NCBI GenBank assembly: GCA_024637395.1
Contig: JAGXFG010000095.1
Span: forward strand, 1 to 63,501
DNA length: 63,501 bases
Source: Burkholderiaceae bacterium
Lineage (GTDB): Bacteria > Pseudomonadota > Gammaproteobacteria > Burkholderiales > Burkholderiaceae_E
Direction of reading: 5' to 3'
Shown here: piece after piece, positions 19,440 to 30,051 of the stretch
How positions within the stretch are numbered: position 1 is the first letter of the stretch
How the letters are laid out: every line of letters starts with the position of its first letter
Translations under genes and position numbers: made by a program
The notes under the pieces: model-generated
What the model was told of the DNA's origin: nothing
Databases searched by the model: none
What the model saw: only the letters and a program-made list of their open reading frames with translations

Positions 19440-20852
19440 TCAGATCCGACGGCGGCGAATGTCGACGAGATCGACGATACCCATGAGCATCATCAGCGCC
19501 AGCACGAGGTGATTGGGCTCGACGAACAGCACCTTCTTGCCGTTACCGATCAGTCCGACGATGGCGTTGAGCATCGCGCCGGCCGCGACGAAATCGACGC
19601 GTCGCAAATTGCGGCAGTCGACCACCACGTCGCCGCGCTCGCTCGCGTATTTGCGCAAGGACTGGAGCTCCGATTCCATCGCGCCCGCCAACTCGCCGCT
19701 CAGTACAAACGCGCCGCTGCGCGGATCGAACGCCGGCTCTTCCGCGCTGCGGTGACGGGCGCGCCTTTCGGTGCGGATCGACTCCGGCGGCGCTTCCCAT
19801 GACGGGGGCGAAACCTCGTAGGTGACGCAGTATTCAATCGCGAGATCTTCGAACTCCTGGCGCTCGGAACGCAGCCGCAGGGCCAGCATGGCGAGCATCC
19901 AGCACGCCGGCGATTCGTCGCGCCGGCCTGGTTCGACTGCGGCCATGGCAGCCTCGCCGAGCACTTCGGGCTGAATAATCACGGCCCGCTGGCGCGCCGC
20001 GATGCAGCGCTCGATCAGCGCCAGCACCAGCTTGGCCCCCGATGCTTCGACGCTCCGAACCGGTCCGCAGTCGATGACCACTTCGCCGGGACGGGACATG
20101 GCGCGGGCGATCCTGGAACAGACCGCGGCAGCCGATTCGTCGAGGTGCTTGGGCAAGGCAAATGCGGCAGTGGCAGCACCGGCCGGAGCCGCCTCTTCGG
20201 AGGCGGCCTGATCATCGTCCCAGCCCGGTGCCGAGGCTTCGAACCGCGCCGCGTAAGCCAGCGCCATTTCCTCGAAGGCGGCCTTGTCGCCGGTCGTCTG
20301 GAACAGGTCGAGAAGCATCATCCAGCCCAGCGCACGCACCGCCTCGGTGCTTTCATCCTCGAGTGACTGGCGCAGCACCACGCTCGCTTCCTGCGAATGT
20401 CCGTTGGCATAGAGAATCGCCGCTTCCTCGAGAATCTCGGGCAGCGACGAGCCGAAGATATCGATGGCGTTGGCGTCGATGGTGTGTCCGATCAGCCCGG
20501 TCGCACCGTCTTTCGCGCCCCGCTTGGGTTCCGCCGGACGTGCCGCCCTTGCTACAGGCTCGGGCTTGGGTGCGGCAACGACTTCCGCGACGGCGGCGAT
20601 CGCACCAGCGCCGGCCCGTGGTACGGCGGCGTCAGGCGCCTGGGCAGCGGTCGCCGGCTCCCAGGTGGCCATGATCTCGGATTCGATCTGGTCGATTTTC
20701 TGCGAGGTCAGCCGCGCTGCCTCGCGCTGGGCCGCGATGGTGGTACGCGGGTCGTGGCCGTCGTGGCGCCTTTGCGGCTCAGCCACGCTGGCGCCGTCAC
20801 CCTTCTTGCGGGTGGCTGCTTTTCCCTTGCGCCCAAACAGCGAGAAGACCAT
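19440..20852 (-). CDS. Tandem STAS-domain protein
   Basis: 470 residues from MVFSLFGRKGKAATRKKG. The N-terminal 150 residues are basic then Ala/Pro-rich and probably disordered. At about 225-310 and 375-465 there are two STAS/SpoIIAA-like domains (GEVVIDCGPVRSVEASGAKLVLALIERC and GDVVVDCRNLRRVDFVAAGAMLNAI), with a helical region between. STAS domains work as phospho-switch partners or scaffold modules. No kinase or sigma factor is adjacent, so the function is unknown. It lies between the dksA terminator and hslVU on the same strand. Confidence 0.7.
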   Translation of the reverse strand: MVFSLFGRKGKAATRKKGDGASVAEPQRRHDGHDPRTTIAAQREAARLTSQKIDQIESEIMATWEPATAAQAPDAAVPRAGAGAIAAVAEVVAAPKPEPVARAARPAEPKRGAKDGATGLIGHTIDANAIDIFGSSLPEILEEAAILYANGHSQEASVVLRQSLEDESTEAVRALGWMMLLDLFQTTGDKAAFEEMALAYAARFEASAPGWDDDQAASEEAAPAGAATAAFALPKHLDESAAAVCSRIARAMSRPGEVVIDCGPVRSVEASGAKLVLALIERCIAARQRAVIIQPEVLGEAAMAAVEPGRRDESPACWMLAMLALRLRSERQEFEDLAIEYCVTYEVSPPSWEAPPESIRTERRARHRSAEEPAFDPRSGAFVLSGELAGAMESELQSLRKYASERGDVVVDCRNLRRVDFVAAGAMLNAIVGLIGNGKKVLFVEPNHLVLALMMLMGIVDLVDIRRRRI

Positions 20853-20969
20853 CGGTTCGACCCGTATGATGACCAAGGCAGAATAGCACGCGATGCCGTG
20901 CCGGAAGTAACCCGGCAACACCGCAAATCGGCCCAAAGCCGCCTGTCATCCGGGACCGCCCGCGGCCAC

Positions 20970-20994
20970 AAAAAAAAGGGCCCCGCAGGGCCCT
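20970..20994 (-). terminator. Rho-independent terminator of dksA
   Basis: On the minus strand the stem AGGGCCC/GGGCCCT closes a 4-nt TGCG loop and is followed at once by eight T residues. It lies 24 nt beyond the dksA stop codon, in the right orientation to end the dksA transcript. Confidence 0.9.
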
Positions 20995-21017
20995 CTGGCT
21001 ATTCAAGTGGCTGGGAG

Positions 21018-21446
21018 TCAGCCGCCAAACATCTTCTGGCGCAGCTCCCGGCGCTGTTGCGCCTCGAGCGACAGGGTCGCAGTGGGTCGCGCGATCAGCC
21101 GGGCAACACCAATCGGCTCACCGGTTTCCTCGCAGTACCCGTAATCGCCCGAATCGATCAGCGCCAGCACCTGCTGGACCTTCTTGAGCAGTTTGCGCTC
21201 GCGATCGCGGGTGCGCAGTTCGAGCGCGTGTTCTTCCTCGATGGTGGCGCGATCTGCCGGATCCGGAACGACGACCGTCTCGCGCAGATGCTCCGTCGTG
21301 TCGTCGGCGTTGGACAGGATCTCGCGTTCCATCTTCTGCAGGCGATCGCGAAAGAACGCCAGCTGATCAGCATTCATGTAGTCGGCATCTTTCATCGCGA
21401 GAATTTCTTCTTCGCTCAGGAGCCCTTTTACTTTGGTTGCCACCAT
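21018..21446 (-). CDS. dksA: RNA polymerase-binding transcription factor DksA, single-cysteine type
   Basis: 142 residues from MVATKVKGLLSEEE, with GGAAG upstream; another in-frame ATG at 21479 would add 11 residues. The coiled-coil tip bears the functional DPADRATIEEE segment (Asp and Ala of the D-x-x-D-x-A motif). The zinc finger region reads YGYCEETGEPIG...ARPTATLSLEAQ, so only the first of four usual Cys is left. Such forms are known in alpha- and some betaproteobacteria and may act without zinc. It works with ppGpp on rRNA and amino-acid promoters. Confidence 0.93.
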   Translation of the reverse strand: MVATKVKGLLSEEEILAMKDADYMNADQLAFFRDRLQKMEREILSNADDTTEHLRETVVVPDPADRATIEEEHALELRTRDRERKLLKKVQQVLALIDSGDYGYCEETGEPIGVARLIARPTATLSLEAQQRRELRQKMFGG

Positions 21447-21611
21447 TTTCTTCCCGATTTCCAATGCGTTAAAGCCCACCAGCGCCGTAGCTGCAGGTCA
21501 CGACCGCACCAGCCATGCAACCCGGACCTAGTTCATGTCAACCGCATAGGATAGCTTATTTTTCGTCCGAACCGCTATTTTCTGTCGCTGCGGCCATAGA
21601 AGCCACCGGGA

Positions 21612-22667
21612 TCAGGCCACCGGCGCTGGATTCCCGACCAACGGCGCCGTCACGAAATGCCGGAACGCGCTCTCGACGTAGTCGCGCTCCAGAGCGCGAA
21701 CAATGAACACGATGCGGCTGCGGCGAACCCACTGCGCGGGCCATTCTTCGAGCCGCGCCCAGGGGTAAACGATATGTTGCACCGCATGGATCACGCGCGG
21801 TCGCCCCTCGCCAGCCACGTCGATGATTCCCTTGACGCGCAACAGCCCGTCGCCGGCCACCGAGGTCAGCATCTCGAGCGCATCGGCCAGCTCCGACCAG
21901 TCGATCGGCGCGGCGAACTCGAGGCAGAAGCTTTGGATCGCAGCGTCATGCCGGTTCGGATCGTGGCGATGCGAATGCCGCGGTCGCAGAGCCTCGGCGC
22001 GCAACCAGCGGCGGACGTCGGCGCTGCGCTGCTCCGGATCATAGAGCCCGAGACCAAGCACCGCCGTTGCCGCCAGGCTGCCGTTGGCGCTCGGCAACCT
22101 GGGGGCGCCGGGATTGAGGCCGGCCAGCACCTCCTCGAGCCGGGCCAGGTCATGCGGGTCGGCCAGGTCGGTCTTGGTGATGACGATCAGGTCGGCGACC
22201 GCCGCCTGCTTGGCGCTCTCGGGCTGGCGCGCCAGTTGCCCGAGGCCGTGCACCGCGTCGACGGTAGCGACTACCCCGTCGAGGCGATAGGCGGCGCCGC
22301 CGACCGGGTCGAGGATCAGGGTGTGCAGGATCGGAGCGGGGTCGGCCAGTCCGGTGGTTTCGATGATTACCCGCCGGAACGCCGGAATTTCGCCGCTCGC
22401 GCGCCGCGCCAGCAAGTCGCGCAGGGTCTGGGCGAGGTCGTCCCGGATGGTGCAGCACAGGCAGCCGGCATCGAGCAGCACGGTATGTTCGTCGAGCCGT
22501 TCAACCAGCAGGTGATCGACTCCGACAGTGCCGAATTCATTGACCAGCACCGCCGTGTCGATCAACTCGGGCGAGCGCAGCAGCGCGTTCAGCAGGGTCG
22601 TCTTGCCGCTGCCCAGAAACCCGGTCAGCAGCAGCACCGGGATCGGGTGGCTGGCTGGAGCGCTCAT
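21612..22667 (-). CDS. CobW/COG0523 family GTP-binding metallochaperone
   Basis: 351 residues. Walker A is LTGFLGSGKTTLLN (about 14-27), the metal-binding CxCC motif is DAGCLCCTIRDD, and ITKTDLAD is the guanine-binding NKxD equivalent. A His-rich stretch (RHSHRHDPNRHD) lies before the CobW C-terminal domain. COG0523 proteins deliver zinc or other metals. Which metal is not clear; adjacency to dksA recalls zinc-linked dksA/COG0523 pairs, though this DksA lacks the zinc site. It overlaps the xerC end by 4 nt. Confidence 0.85.
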   Translation of the reverse strand: MSAPASHPIPVLLLTGFLGSGKTTLLNALLRSPELIDTAVLVNEFGTVGVDHLLVERLDEHTVLLDAGCLCCTIRDDLAQTLRDLLARRASGEIPAFRRVIIETTGLADPAPILHTLILDPVGGAAYRLDGVVATVDAVHGLGQLARQPESAKQAAVADLIVITKTDLADPHDLARLEEVLAGLNPGAPRLPSANGSLAATAVLGLGLYDPEQRSADVRRWLRAEALRPRHSHRHDPNRHDAAIQSFCLEFAAPIDWSELADALEMLTSVAGDGLLRVKGIIDVAGEGRPRVIHAVQHIVYPWARLEEWPAQWVRRSRIVFIVRALERDYVESAFRHFVTAPLVGNPAPVA

Positions 22668-23590
22668 CCCTTGCGGTGCGCGCGCGGGTGCGCGGAGTCG
22701 TAGACCGCCGCCAGGCGCTGGAAATCGAGCGCCGTGTAGACCTGGGTGGTGACGATACTGGCGTGACCGAGCAGTTCCTGCACCGCGCGCAGGTCACCGC
22801 TCGACTGCAGCAGGTGGCTGGCAAACGAATGGCGCAGCACGTGGGGGTGGACGTCGACCGGAATCCCCAGCCTGAGCGCAAGACGCTTGATCCGCACCTG
22901 GATCGCGCGATGCGACAGGCGAGCGCCGCGTGAACTGAGGAACAGCGGCCGCGCATCGGCGTCCTGGTGAGCGCTCAGCCAGGTGTTGCGCACCGCCAGC
23001 CAGTGCTCCAGCGCGGTGCGCGCCGCCGCGCCCACCGGCACCGTGCGTGACTTGCCGCCCTTGCCGCGCACCGTAACTTCGCTCTCCGCGAGCGCCAGCC
23101 AGCAGGAACTGCGATAACCCCGCTCGTCGCAATAGCGCAGGTCGAGGCCCGCAAGTTCGGCGAGCCGCAAACCGGTCGAATAGAACAGTTCGACCATGGC
23201 CTTGTCGCGCACCATCTCGAAACTGCCGTCGCTCTCGAAGTCGACCAGCCGCACCGCGAGATCGGGCGACAGCGCCTTGGGCAGCCGGCGCGGCATCTTG
23301 GGAGCGCTTACCGCGCGCGCCGGATTGGCGCCGATGGCCCCCTCGGCAGCCAGTTCATCGAGGAATCCCCGCCACGCGGAGAGCCGGCGGGCGATCGTGC
23401 GTGCCGCCAGCCCGGCGCGCGTGGCTTCGGCGACCCAACGCCGGACGTCGCGCTCCTCGAGCTGCGCCCACTCACGCTGGCCGAGCAACTGCACCAGAGC
23501 GTCGAGGTCGTGCTGATAGCTCTTGAGTGTGGCCGGCGAATAACCGCGCTCGAAGCGCAGGCGCGCGAGATAGCGCGCGAGCGCTTCCAT
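22664..23590 (-). CDS. xerC: Tyrosine recombinase XerC
   Basis: 308 residues from MEALARYLARLRFERGYSP; a GTG two codons earlier overlaps the DUF484 stop and may be the true start. The SAM-like N-terminal domain (1-90) is followed by the catalytic domain with Arg142, Lys180, His250, Arg253, His276 and the nucleophile Tyr285. It resolves chromosome dimers at dif with XerD. The order dapF-DUF484-xerC is the classical proteobacterial one, supporting xerC over other integrases. There is an extra loop (about 152-168) before the beta-hairpin Lys. Confidence 0.94.
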   Translation of the reverse strand: MEALARYLARLRFERGYSPATLKSYQHDLDALVQLLGQREWAQLEERDVRRWVAEATRAGLAARTIARRLSAWRGFLDELAAEGAIGANPARAVSAPKMPRRLPKALSPDLAVRLVDFESDGSFEMVRDKAMVELFYSTGLRLAELAGLDLRYCDERGYRSSCWLALAESEVTVRGKGGKSRTVPVGAAARTALEHWLAVRNTWLSAHQDADARPLFLSSRGARLSHRAIQVRIKRLALRLGIPVDVHPHVLRHSFASHLLQSSGDLRAVQELLGHASIVTTQVYTALDFQRLAAVYDSAHPRAHRKG

Positions 23591-23592
23591 GC

Positions 23593-24264
23593 TCACGACA
23601 CCAGTCGCGACAGCGCGGCGCTGGCCGTATCCGCGATGCGATCGAGAAAGGCGGTTCCCATCCCGGGCTCAAAACGCTCGGCATCAGGGGAGCCGAGCAC
23701 CAGCAATCCGAAGGCGAGCGGATCACCCGCCTTGCGCAATGGCAGCAGTGCTACCGAACGGGTGGCGCGGCCCCCATCGGGGAGCCAGGCGGCCGCCTGG
23801 AAGTCGGAATTGGCGCCGCAATAGGGGTGTTTCATGCTGTTGGCCAGCGTGATCACGTCGACCGCAACCGGGCGGGCAAATTCCTTGTCGCGGTGTTCCT
23901 CGCGCAGGCCCCAGAGTCGCAGCGCCACATGGGGCAGGCCGAATACCGTGCGCAGGCCATCGCCGACCGCATCGGCCAGGTGCCGGGCGTCGGACAGCAG
24001 CAGCTGCCGCGTCCAGCGATGGAGTTTTTCGGCGGTGGCGTCGTTTTCCTGTCCGTTATGGATCAGCTCGGACAGACGCAGTTCGACCGTCCGGTGCTTC
24101 TCGCGCAGCACCTCGAGTTGCCGCTCCTGTAGCGAGATGGCCTTCCCGCCGTGGCGATGGCTCAGCGCCAGCGTCGCCAGCAGTTCGCCATGCCGGTCGA
24201 AGAAGTCCAGGTGCTCGCGCAGGTACTCGTCAACCAGCCGCTCGTTGATTTCGGGTTCGCTCAT
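23593..24264 (-). CDS. DUF484 family protein (GAF-like)
   Basis: 223 residues. The family start is EINERLVDEYLREHLDFFDRH, then ISLQERQLEVLREKHRTVE, followed by a GAF-like sensory fold ending GMGTAFLDRIADTASAALSRL. Function is unknown. DUF484 genes sit between dapF and xerC in many gamma- and betaproteobacteria, as here, with 12 nt to dapF and an overlap with xerC. Confidence 0.88.
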   Translation of the reverse strand: MSEPEINERLVDEYLREHLDFFDRHGELLATLALSHRHGGKAISLQERQLEVLREKHRTVELRLSELIHNGQENDATAEKLHRWTRQLLLSDARHLADAVGDGLRTVFGLPHVALRLWGLREEHRDKEFARPVAVDVITLANSMKHPYCGANSDFQAAAWLPDGGRATRSVALLPLRKAGDPLAFGLLVLGSPDAERFEPGMGTAFLDRIADTASAALSRLVS

Positions 24265-24276
24265 CTTCGCTTCCTG

Positions 24277-25122
24277 TCAGATTTCGATCACACCCTCGAA
24301 TACAGTGGTGGCCGGTCCGGTCATCAGCACCGCGCCGCCATCCCAGGCAATCGTCAACCGGCCGCCGCGGGTATCGACGTCCACCGGCGAGTCGAGCAAA
24401 TGGGCGTGTATTCCCGCAACTGCCGCCGCACAGGCACCGCTGCCGCACGCCAGCGTCTCGCCGGCGCCCCGCTCCCAGACCCGCAGGCCGATCCGATGGC
24501 GGTCATGGATTTGCATGAACCCGGCATTGACGCGGCGCGCAAAGCGCTCGGAGTTTTCCGTCAGCGGACCTTCAGTGGCCACCGGTGCCGCGGCTAGATC
24601 GTCGACCATCTGGACGGCATGGGGGTTGCCCATCGAGACCAGGGTGACGTGACGGGTCACGCCCGCGAGCTCGATCGGCCAGGTCTGGGCGTCGCCGATG
24701 TGATTCGGCACCAACCCTTCGGATATGAACGGGATTAGCGCCGGGGTGAATTCCGGTGGCCCCATGTCGACGGTGACCCGATCGTCCTCGGCCAACTCCG
24801 GCTCGATGATTCCGCCCAGCGTGCGCACCCGGATGCGGCGCTTGTCGGTCAGGCCGCGTTCGCGCACAAAGCGCACGAAACAGCGCGCGCCGTTGCCGCA
24901 CTGCTCGACCTCGCCGCCGTCCGCGTTGAAGATCCGGTACGAGAAGTCGATGCGGGGTTCATCAGTGGCTTCGACCAGCAGCACCTGGTCGGCGCCAATC
25001 CCGCGATGGCGATCGGCCAGCGCCCTGATCTGTTCCGGCCGCAAGGCGAGCGCCTGCCGGATTCCGTCGAGGACGACGAAGTCGTTGCCGGCGCCGTGCA
25101 TCTTGGTGAAGCGGATAATCAT
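24277..25122 (-). CDS. dapF: Diaminopimelate epimerase
   Basis: 281 residues, starting [20 protein letters not shown], the family signature. The two catalytic Cys are in [13 protein letters not shown] (first) and [13 protein letters not shown] (second). It converts LL- to meso-diaminopimelate for lysine and peptidoglycan. It is 34 nt downstream of the acyltransferase gene and heads the dapF-DUF484-xerC run. Confidence 0.97.
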   Translation of the reverse strand: MIIRFTKMHGAGNDFVVLDGIRQALALRPEQIRALADRHRGIGADQVLLVEATDEPRIDFSYRIFNADGGEVEQCGNGARCFVRFVRERGLTDKRRIRVRTLGGIIEPELAEDDRVTVDMGPPEFTPALIPFISEGLVPNHIGDAQTWPIELAGVTRHVTLVSMGNPHAVQMVDDLAAAPVATEGPLTENSERFARRVNAGFMQIHDRHRIGLRVWERGAGETLACGSGACAAAVAGIHAHLLDSPVDVDTRGGRLTIAWDGGAVLMTGPATTVFEGVIEI

Positions 25123-25156
25123 CGGGGAATTATCGCCGATTCCCCGGCTAACGCGC

Positions 25157-26032
25157 TCAGTAGAACCCGGCCTCGCCCGGGGGCCGGGTCTTGAAGCGCT
25201 TGTGGCTCCACAGATACTGCTCGGGCATCTCGAGGATGCGCTGCTCGATGAATTCGTTCATGCGGCGCGCCGCAATCTCGAGATCCAGGTCCGCGAATCC
25301 CTCCCAGGCCGGGTAGATCCGCACCACGTAACCGCCATCGGTCATGCTGCTCACCACCGGGACAATCGCCGCGCCGGTGATCTGGGCGAGCCGGGATATC
25401 GAGGTAATGGTCGCGGCCGGAACTCCGAAGAACGGCACGAACACCGCGCCGCGCGCGCCCAGATCCATGTCAGGCAGCAACATCAGCGGGAGGCCTTCGC
25501 GCATCGCCTTGATTGCCGGCCTCAGGCCGGCGTTGCGCAACAGCATGCGCGCATCACCAAAGCGAGTGCGGCCTCGAGTCATCACGTCCGAGAGTACCTT
25601 GCTCTTCTGCCTGCCGTAGATCGCGGCGGAATCGGTCTCGAGCGAGAGCCGGATGCCACCGGCGTCGAGGCCGACGAAGTGGGGGGCCAGCAGGATCATC
25701 GGCGTGCCGCGGTGAGCTTCGAAGTGCTCCATGCCCTCGATCCGGCAGAGCCGCCGAATTCGCTCCGGGCCCGCGTACCAGAATATGAAACGCTCGAAGA
25801 AGCTGCGGATGAACGCGCGGAAGTGCCCGCGCGCCACCGTCGTGCGCTGACGCGATGACCAGTGCGGGAAGCAGCGAGCAAGGTTGATCTGGGTCACCCG
25901 GCGGCGCGGCGCCGCCAGCCAGTAGACGAGCTCGCCCACCGCCGAACCGATGCGTCGCACCACGCCATAGGGCAGCAATCCGATCGCCCGCAACAGGCCA
26001 ACCCCAAGGTGCATTCCCCATTCGCGCTTCAT
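25157..26032 (-). CDS. Lipid A biosynthesis (LpxL/HtrB family) acyltransferase, first copy
   Basis: 291 residues. The N-terminal hydrophobic stretch (about 7-40) anchors the protein in the inner membrane. The acyltransferase catalytic H-x4-D motif is HFVGLD, followed by [20 protein letters not shown]. Such enzymes add secondary acyl chains to lipid A. It overlaps the next homologue by 4 nt, so the pair likely gives two acylation steps. Which is LpxL and which LpxM cannot be told. Confidence 0.85.
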   Translation of the reverse strand: MKREWGMHLGVGLLRAIGLLPYGVVRRIGSAVGELVYWLAAPRRRVTQINLARCFPHWSSRQRTTVARGHFRAFIRSFFERFIFWYAGPERIRRLCRIEGMEHFEAHRGTPMILLAPHFVGLDAGGIRLSLETDSAAIYGRQKSKVLSDVMTRGRTRFGDARMLLRNAGLRPAIKAMREGLPLMLLPDMDLGARGAVFVPFFGVPAATITSISRLAQITGAAIVPVVSSMTDGGYVVRIYPAWEGFADLDLEIAARRMNEFIEQRILEMPEQYLWSHKRFKTRPPGEAGFY

Positions 26033-26922
26033 GAATCCCCTTGTGAGCGCGCCTGGCCGGCCCGATCCCGGGCGCCAGAGGCGGGCGCCTTGTAGCGGCT
26101 ATAACCCCAGAGATATTGCTCCGGCCGGCGCCGGATCGCCTCCTCGAAACGGGCGTTGAGATGCTCCGGGCTCGGGCTCTCCGCGATTTCCTCGAGGTGC
26201 AGGTTCCAGCCCTGTCCTCGCGGCAAGCGTTCGCAGACTGCCAGCAGGACCATCGCGCCGGTTCTTTCGGCCAGCCGCTGCGGCAAGGTACTAGTGTATG
26301 CCGGCCGGCCAAAAAACGGCGCCCAGCGCCCGTCCCCGGCTGACGGCACCTGGTCGGGCAACAGGGCCACCGCCCCTCGGGAGCGCAGCGCGCGCAGCAT
26401 CGCCCTGACCCCGGCGAGGTCGGCAGGCAGCGCCTCGAAGCCGGGCCCTGCGCGCGAACTGCGCACCAGCGGACGCAGCCACGCCTTGGTGGGAGGCTTG
26501 TACAACACGGTCAGCTTGGCGCCAGTGCGGCGGGCTCGCGCGGCATAGACGCGGCCGCCCACCTCGAATCCGCCCAGATGCAGGGTGATCAGCAGCAACC
26601 CGCGCCCGGCCGCGTCGGCGCGGTCGAGCAGCGCCATGGTCTCGCATCTGACCAGCGCCAGCAATTGGACCTGCGGACAGCTCCAGATGAACGGCAGCTC
26701 GGCGAGCGCGCGGCCCGCCTCCCTGGCTGCAGCGCGCCTCATGGCAGGGGAGTCGAGACCGGCGGTGCGCAGGTTGTCGCGGATCTTGCCGCGATAGGCG
26801 CCCGAAGCGAGATAGACCAGCAGCCCGAGCCCGCTGCCAAGCCAGCGCAAGAGCCCCAACGGCAATGCGCCGACCAGCCTTATCGGCCACGCCAGTCGGA
26901 CCTTCGGCACAGGGTCATTCAC
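26029..26922 (-). CDS. Lipid A biosynthesis (LpxL/LpxM family) acyltransferase, second copy
   Basis: 297 residues. Hydrophobic N-terminus (about 10-40), then the family motif HLGGFE, an H-x4-E variant of H-x4-D found in many LpxL-like proteins. LLPDQVPSAGDGRWAPFFGRPAYT and the C-terminal PEQYLWGYSRYK support the call. It is the first gene of a minus-strand run of about six genes toward cobW and is divergent from metK with a 259-nt gap. Confidence 0.82.
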   Translation of the reverse strand: MNDPVPKVRLAWPIRLVGALPLGLLRWLGSGLGLLVYLASGAYRGKIRDNLRTAGLDSPAMRRAAAREAGRALAELPFIWSCPQVQLLALVRCETMALLDRADAAGRGLLLITLHLGGFEVGGRVYAARARRTGAKLTVLYKPPTKAWLRPLVRSSRAGPGFEALPADLAGVRAMLRALRSRGAVALLPDQVPSAGDGRWAPFFGRPAYTSTLPQRLAERTGAMVLLAVCERLPRGQGWNLHLEEIAESPSPEHLNARFEEAIRRRPEQYLWGYSRYKAPASGARDRAGQARSQGDS

Positions 26923-26988
26923 CTCAGACAGATCTCCCCAATCCCGGGCTGTGGGTCGGCAATTGGCAACGCCGGCGATGCCTTTCGC

Positions 26989-27019
26989 TTGCCGAGGATA
27001 ACGCGGGATGAATTATAAT
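26989..27019 (+). promoter_or_regulatory. Candidate sigma70 promoter for metK
   Basis: A perfect TATAAT (27014-27019) is preceded by TTGCCG (26989-26994) with a long 19-nt spacer. It lies about 160 nt before the metK ATG, leaving a sizeable leader in which no known riboswitch was recognised. Confidence 0.45.
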
Positions 27020-27181
27020 TTGCCGGTCGCCGAGTTAATCGGACAACTTGCGGGGCGACTGGCGAGGCTTGGTGCCGGACCGAAAAAACCGCTAAAGCGT
27101 CGCCGCTTCACCAGAGTCGGCAACGCCAGATGGCCATGTCGACCGTACACCGGCCGTGTACAGCAACTGGAGAAGCGTGCG

Positions 27182-28342
27182 ATGTCAAACGAATACCTCT
27201 TCACCTCCGAGTCGGTGTCAGAAGGGCACCCGGACAAGGTGGCCGACCAGATTTCCGACGCGATCCTCGACGCGATCCTGACCCAGGATCCAGGCGCGCG
27301 GGTCGCCGCCGAGACCCTTTGCACCACCGGTCTGGTACTGCTTGCCGGCGAGATCACGACCACCGCCAGGGTCGATTACCACGCCATCACCCGCGAAACG
27401 ATCCGCGCGATCGGCTACGACAACAGCGATTTCGGCATCGACCACCGCGGCTGTTCGGTCCAGGTCTGCTATGGGCAGCAAAGCCCCGACATCAAGCAGG
27501 GAGTAGACAACGCCCACGACGACAACCTTGACCAGGGAGCTGGCGACCAGGGAATGATGTTCGGCTACGCCTGCGACGAGACCCCGGAACTGATGCCGGC
27601 GGCGATCCACTATGCCCATCGGCTGGTCGAGCGCCAGGCCCAGGTCCGCAAGGACGGCCGGCTGCCATGGTTGCGTCCGGACGCCAAGTCCCAGGTCACG
27701 CTGCGCTATGCCGACGGCCGGCCGCACTCGATCGACACCGTGGTGCTCTCCACCCAGCACTCGCCGGACATTGCCCAGGCGCAGTTGCGCGAGGCCGTGA
27801 TCGAGGAGATCGTGATGCCGGTGCTGCCGCGCGAGCTGATCAAGGGCGACATCAAGTACCTGGTCAACCCGACCGGGCGCTTCGTCGTCGGCGGTCCGCA
27901 GGGCGACGCCGGGCTCACCGGGCGCAAGATCATCGTCGACACCTACGGCGGCTCGGCGCCGCACGGCGGCGGAGCGTTCTCGGGCAAGGATCCCTCCAAG
28001 GTCGACCGCTCGGCCGCCTATGCGGCGCGCTACGTTGCCAAGAACATCGTCGCGGCAGGCCTGGCCACGCGTTGCCTGGTCCAGATCTCCTACGCGATCG
28101 GCGTCGCCCGCCCGACCTCGGTGATGGTGACTACCCAGGGCACCGGCACGATCAGCGACGCCCGGCTGGGTGAGCTGGTGCAGGCGCATTTCGACCTGCG
28201 ACCGCGCGGGATCATCAAGATGCTCGACCTGCTGCGCCCGATCTACCTGCAAACCGCTGCCTATGGTCACTTCGGGCGCGACGAGCCGAACTTCACCTGG
28301 GAGCGGATCGACAAGGCTGCAGCGCTGCGCGCCGCAGCCTGA
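27182..28342 (+). CDS. metK: S-adenosylmethionine synthetase
   Basis: 386 residues from [19 protein letters not shown], with GGAG upstream at the right spacing; a longer frame from 27008 has no similarity. Family motifs are [27 protein letters not shown] and [19 protein letters not shown]. It makes SAM from methionine and ATP. It is followed after a SAH riboswitch by ahcY, so SAM synthesis and SAH removal lie together. Confidence 0.97.
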   Translation: MSNEYLFTSESVSEGHPDKVADQISDAILDAILTQDPGARVAAETLCTTGLVLLAGEITTTARVDYHAITRETIRAIGYDNSDFGIDHRGCSVQVCYGQQSPDIKQGVDNAHDDNLDQGAGDQGMMFGYACDETPELMPAAIHYAHRLVERQAQVRKDGRLPWLRPDAKSQVTLRYADGRPHSIDTVVLSTQHSPDIAQAQLREAVIEEIVMPVLPRELIKGDIKYLVNPTGRFVVGGPQGDAGLTGRKIIVDTYGGSAPHGGGAFSGKDPSKVDRSAAYAARYVAKNIVAAGLATRCLVQISYAIGVARPTSVMVTTQGTGTISDARLGELVQAHFDLRPRGIIKMLDLLRPIYLQTAAYGHFGRDEPNFTWERIDKAAALRAAA

Positions 28343-28358
28343 GTTAAAATAGCAATTC

Positions 28359-28470
28359 GCCTCGAGGAGCGCTGCAACGGGGCCGGACGCCAGGTCCGGT
28401 CGACCCGCCAGGCTCGAGGCCCCGGAGTGTGCACTGTAGTTGCCGCGTGCGCCCCGGTAGAACGGCGCTC
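28359..28470 (+). promoter_or_regulatory. SAH (S-adenosylhomocysteine) riboswitch
   Basis: The metK-ahcY gap matches the SAH riboswitch architecture. P1 is GCCTCGAG (28359-28366) with CTCGAGGC (28413-28420). The conserved GGAGCGCTGCAACGG core follows its 5' strand. Inside it P2 is CGGG/CCCG (28378-28381, 28404-28407) with a CCGGAC/GTCCGG upper stem, and the conserved CCAGGCTC closes the core. The pseudoknot is GAGCGC (28367-28372) with GCGCTC (28465-28470). In this class SAH binding turns expression on. It sits 88 nt before the ahcY start, the expected target. Confidence 0.92.
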
Positions 28471-28558
28471 GTTGAACCGTGACGTGCTCACGGCAGACGA
28501 GCGAAACGAAAAATATCGCTGCTAGCCGAGCCGTCGCCATTTCTTCGAGGATGGAACG

Positions 28559-29998
<1,440 letters not shown>

Positions 29999-30013
29999 CA
30001 TTATCGGCAGCAA

Positions 30014-30037
30014 CCGGGGACGCTGTTCCGTCCCCGG
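30014..30037 (+). repeat. Strong hairpin between ahcY and the GNAT gene
   Basis: Perfect 9-bp stem CCGGGGACG/CGTCCCCGG with a CTGTTC loop, 16 nt after the ahcY stop and 14 nt before the next ATG. There is no T-tract. It could slow ribosome entry, terminate weakly, or stabilise the upstream mRNA 3' end. Confidence 0.5.
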
Positions 30038-30051
30038 GCAACAGGCAAATC

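Noticed and set aside
22664-23590. Phage or island integrase
   Set aside because: Although it is a tyrosine recombinase, its length and its position after dapF and DUF484 identify the housekeeping XerC.
26923-27181. SAM riboswitch in the metK leader
   Set aside because: The leader shows no SAM-I, SAM-II or SAM-IV-like conserved core; only a promoter-like pattern was seen.
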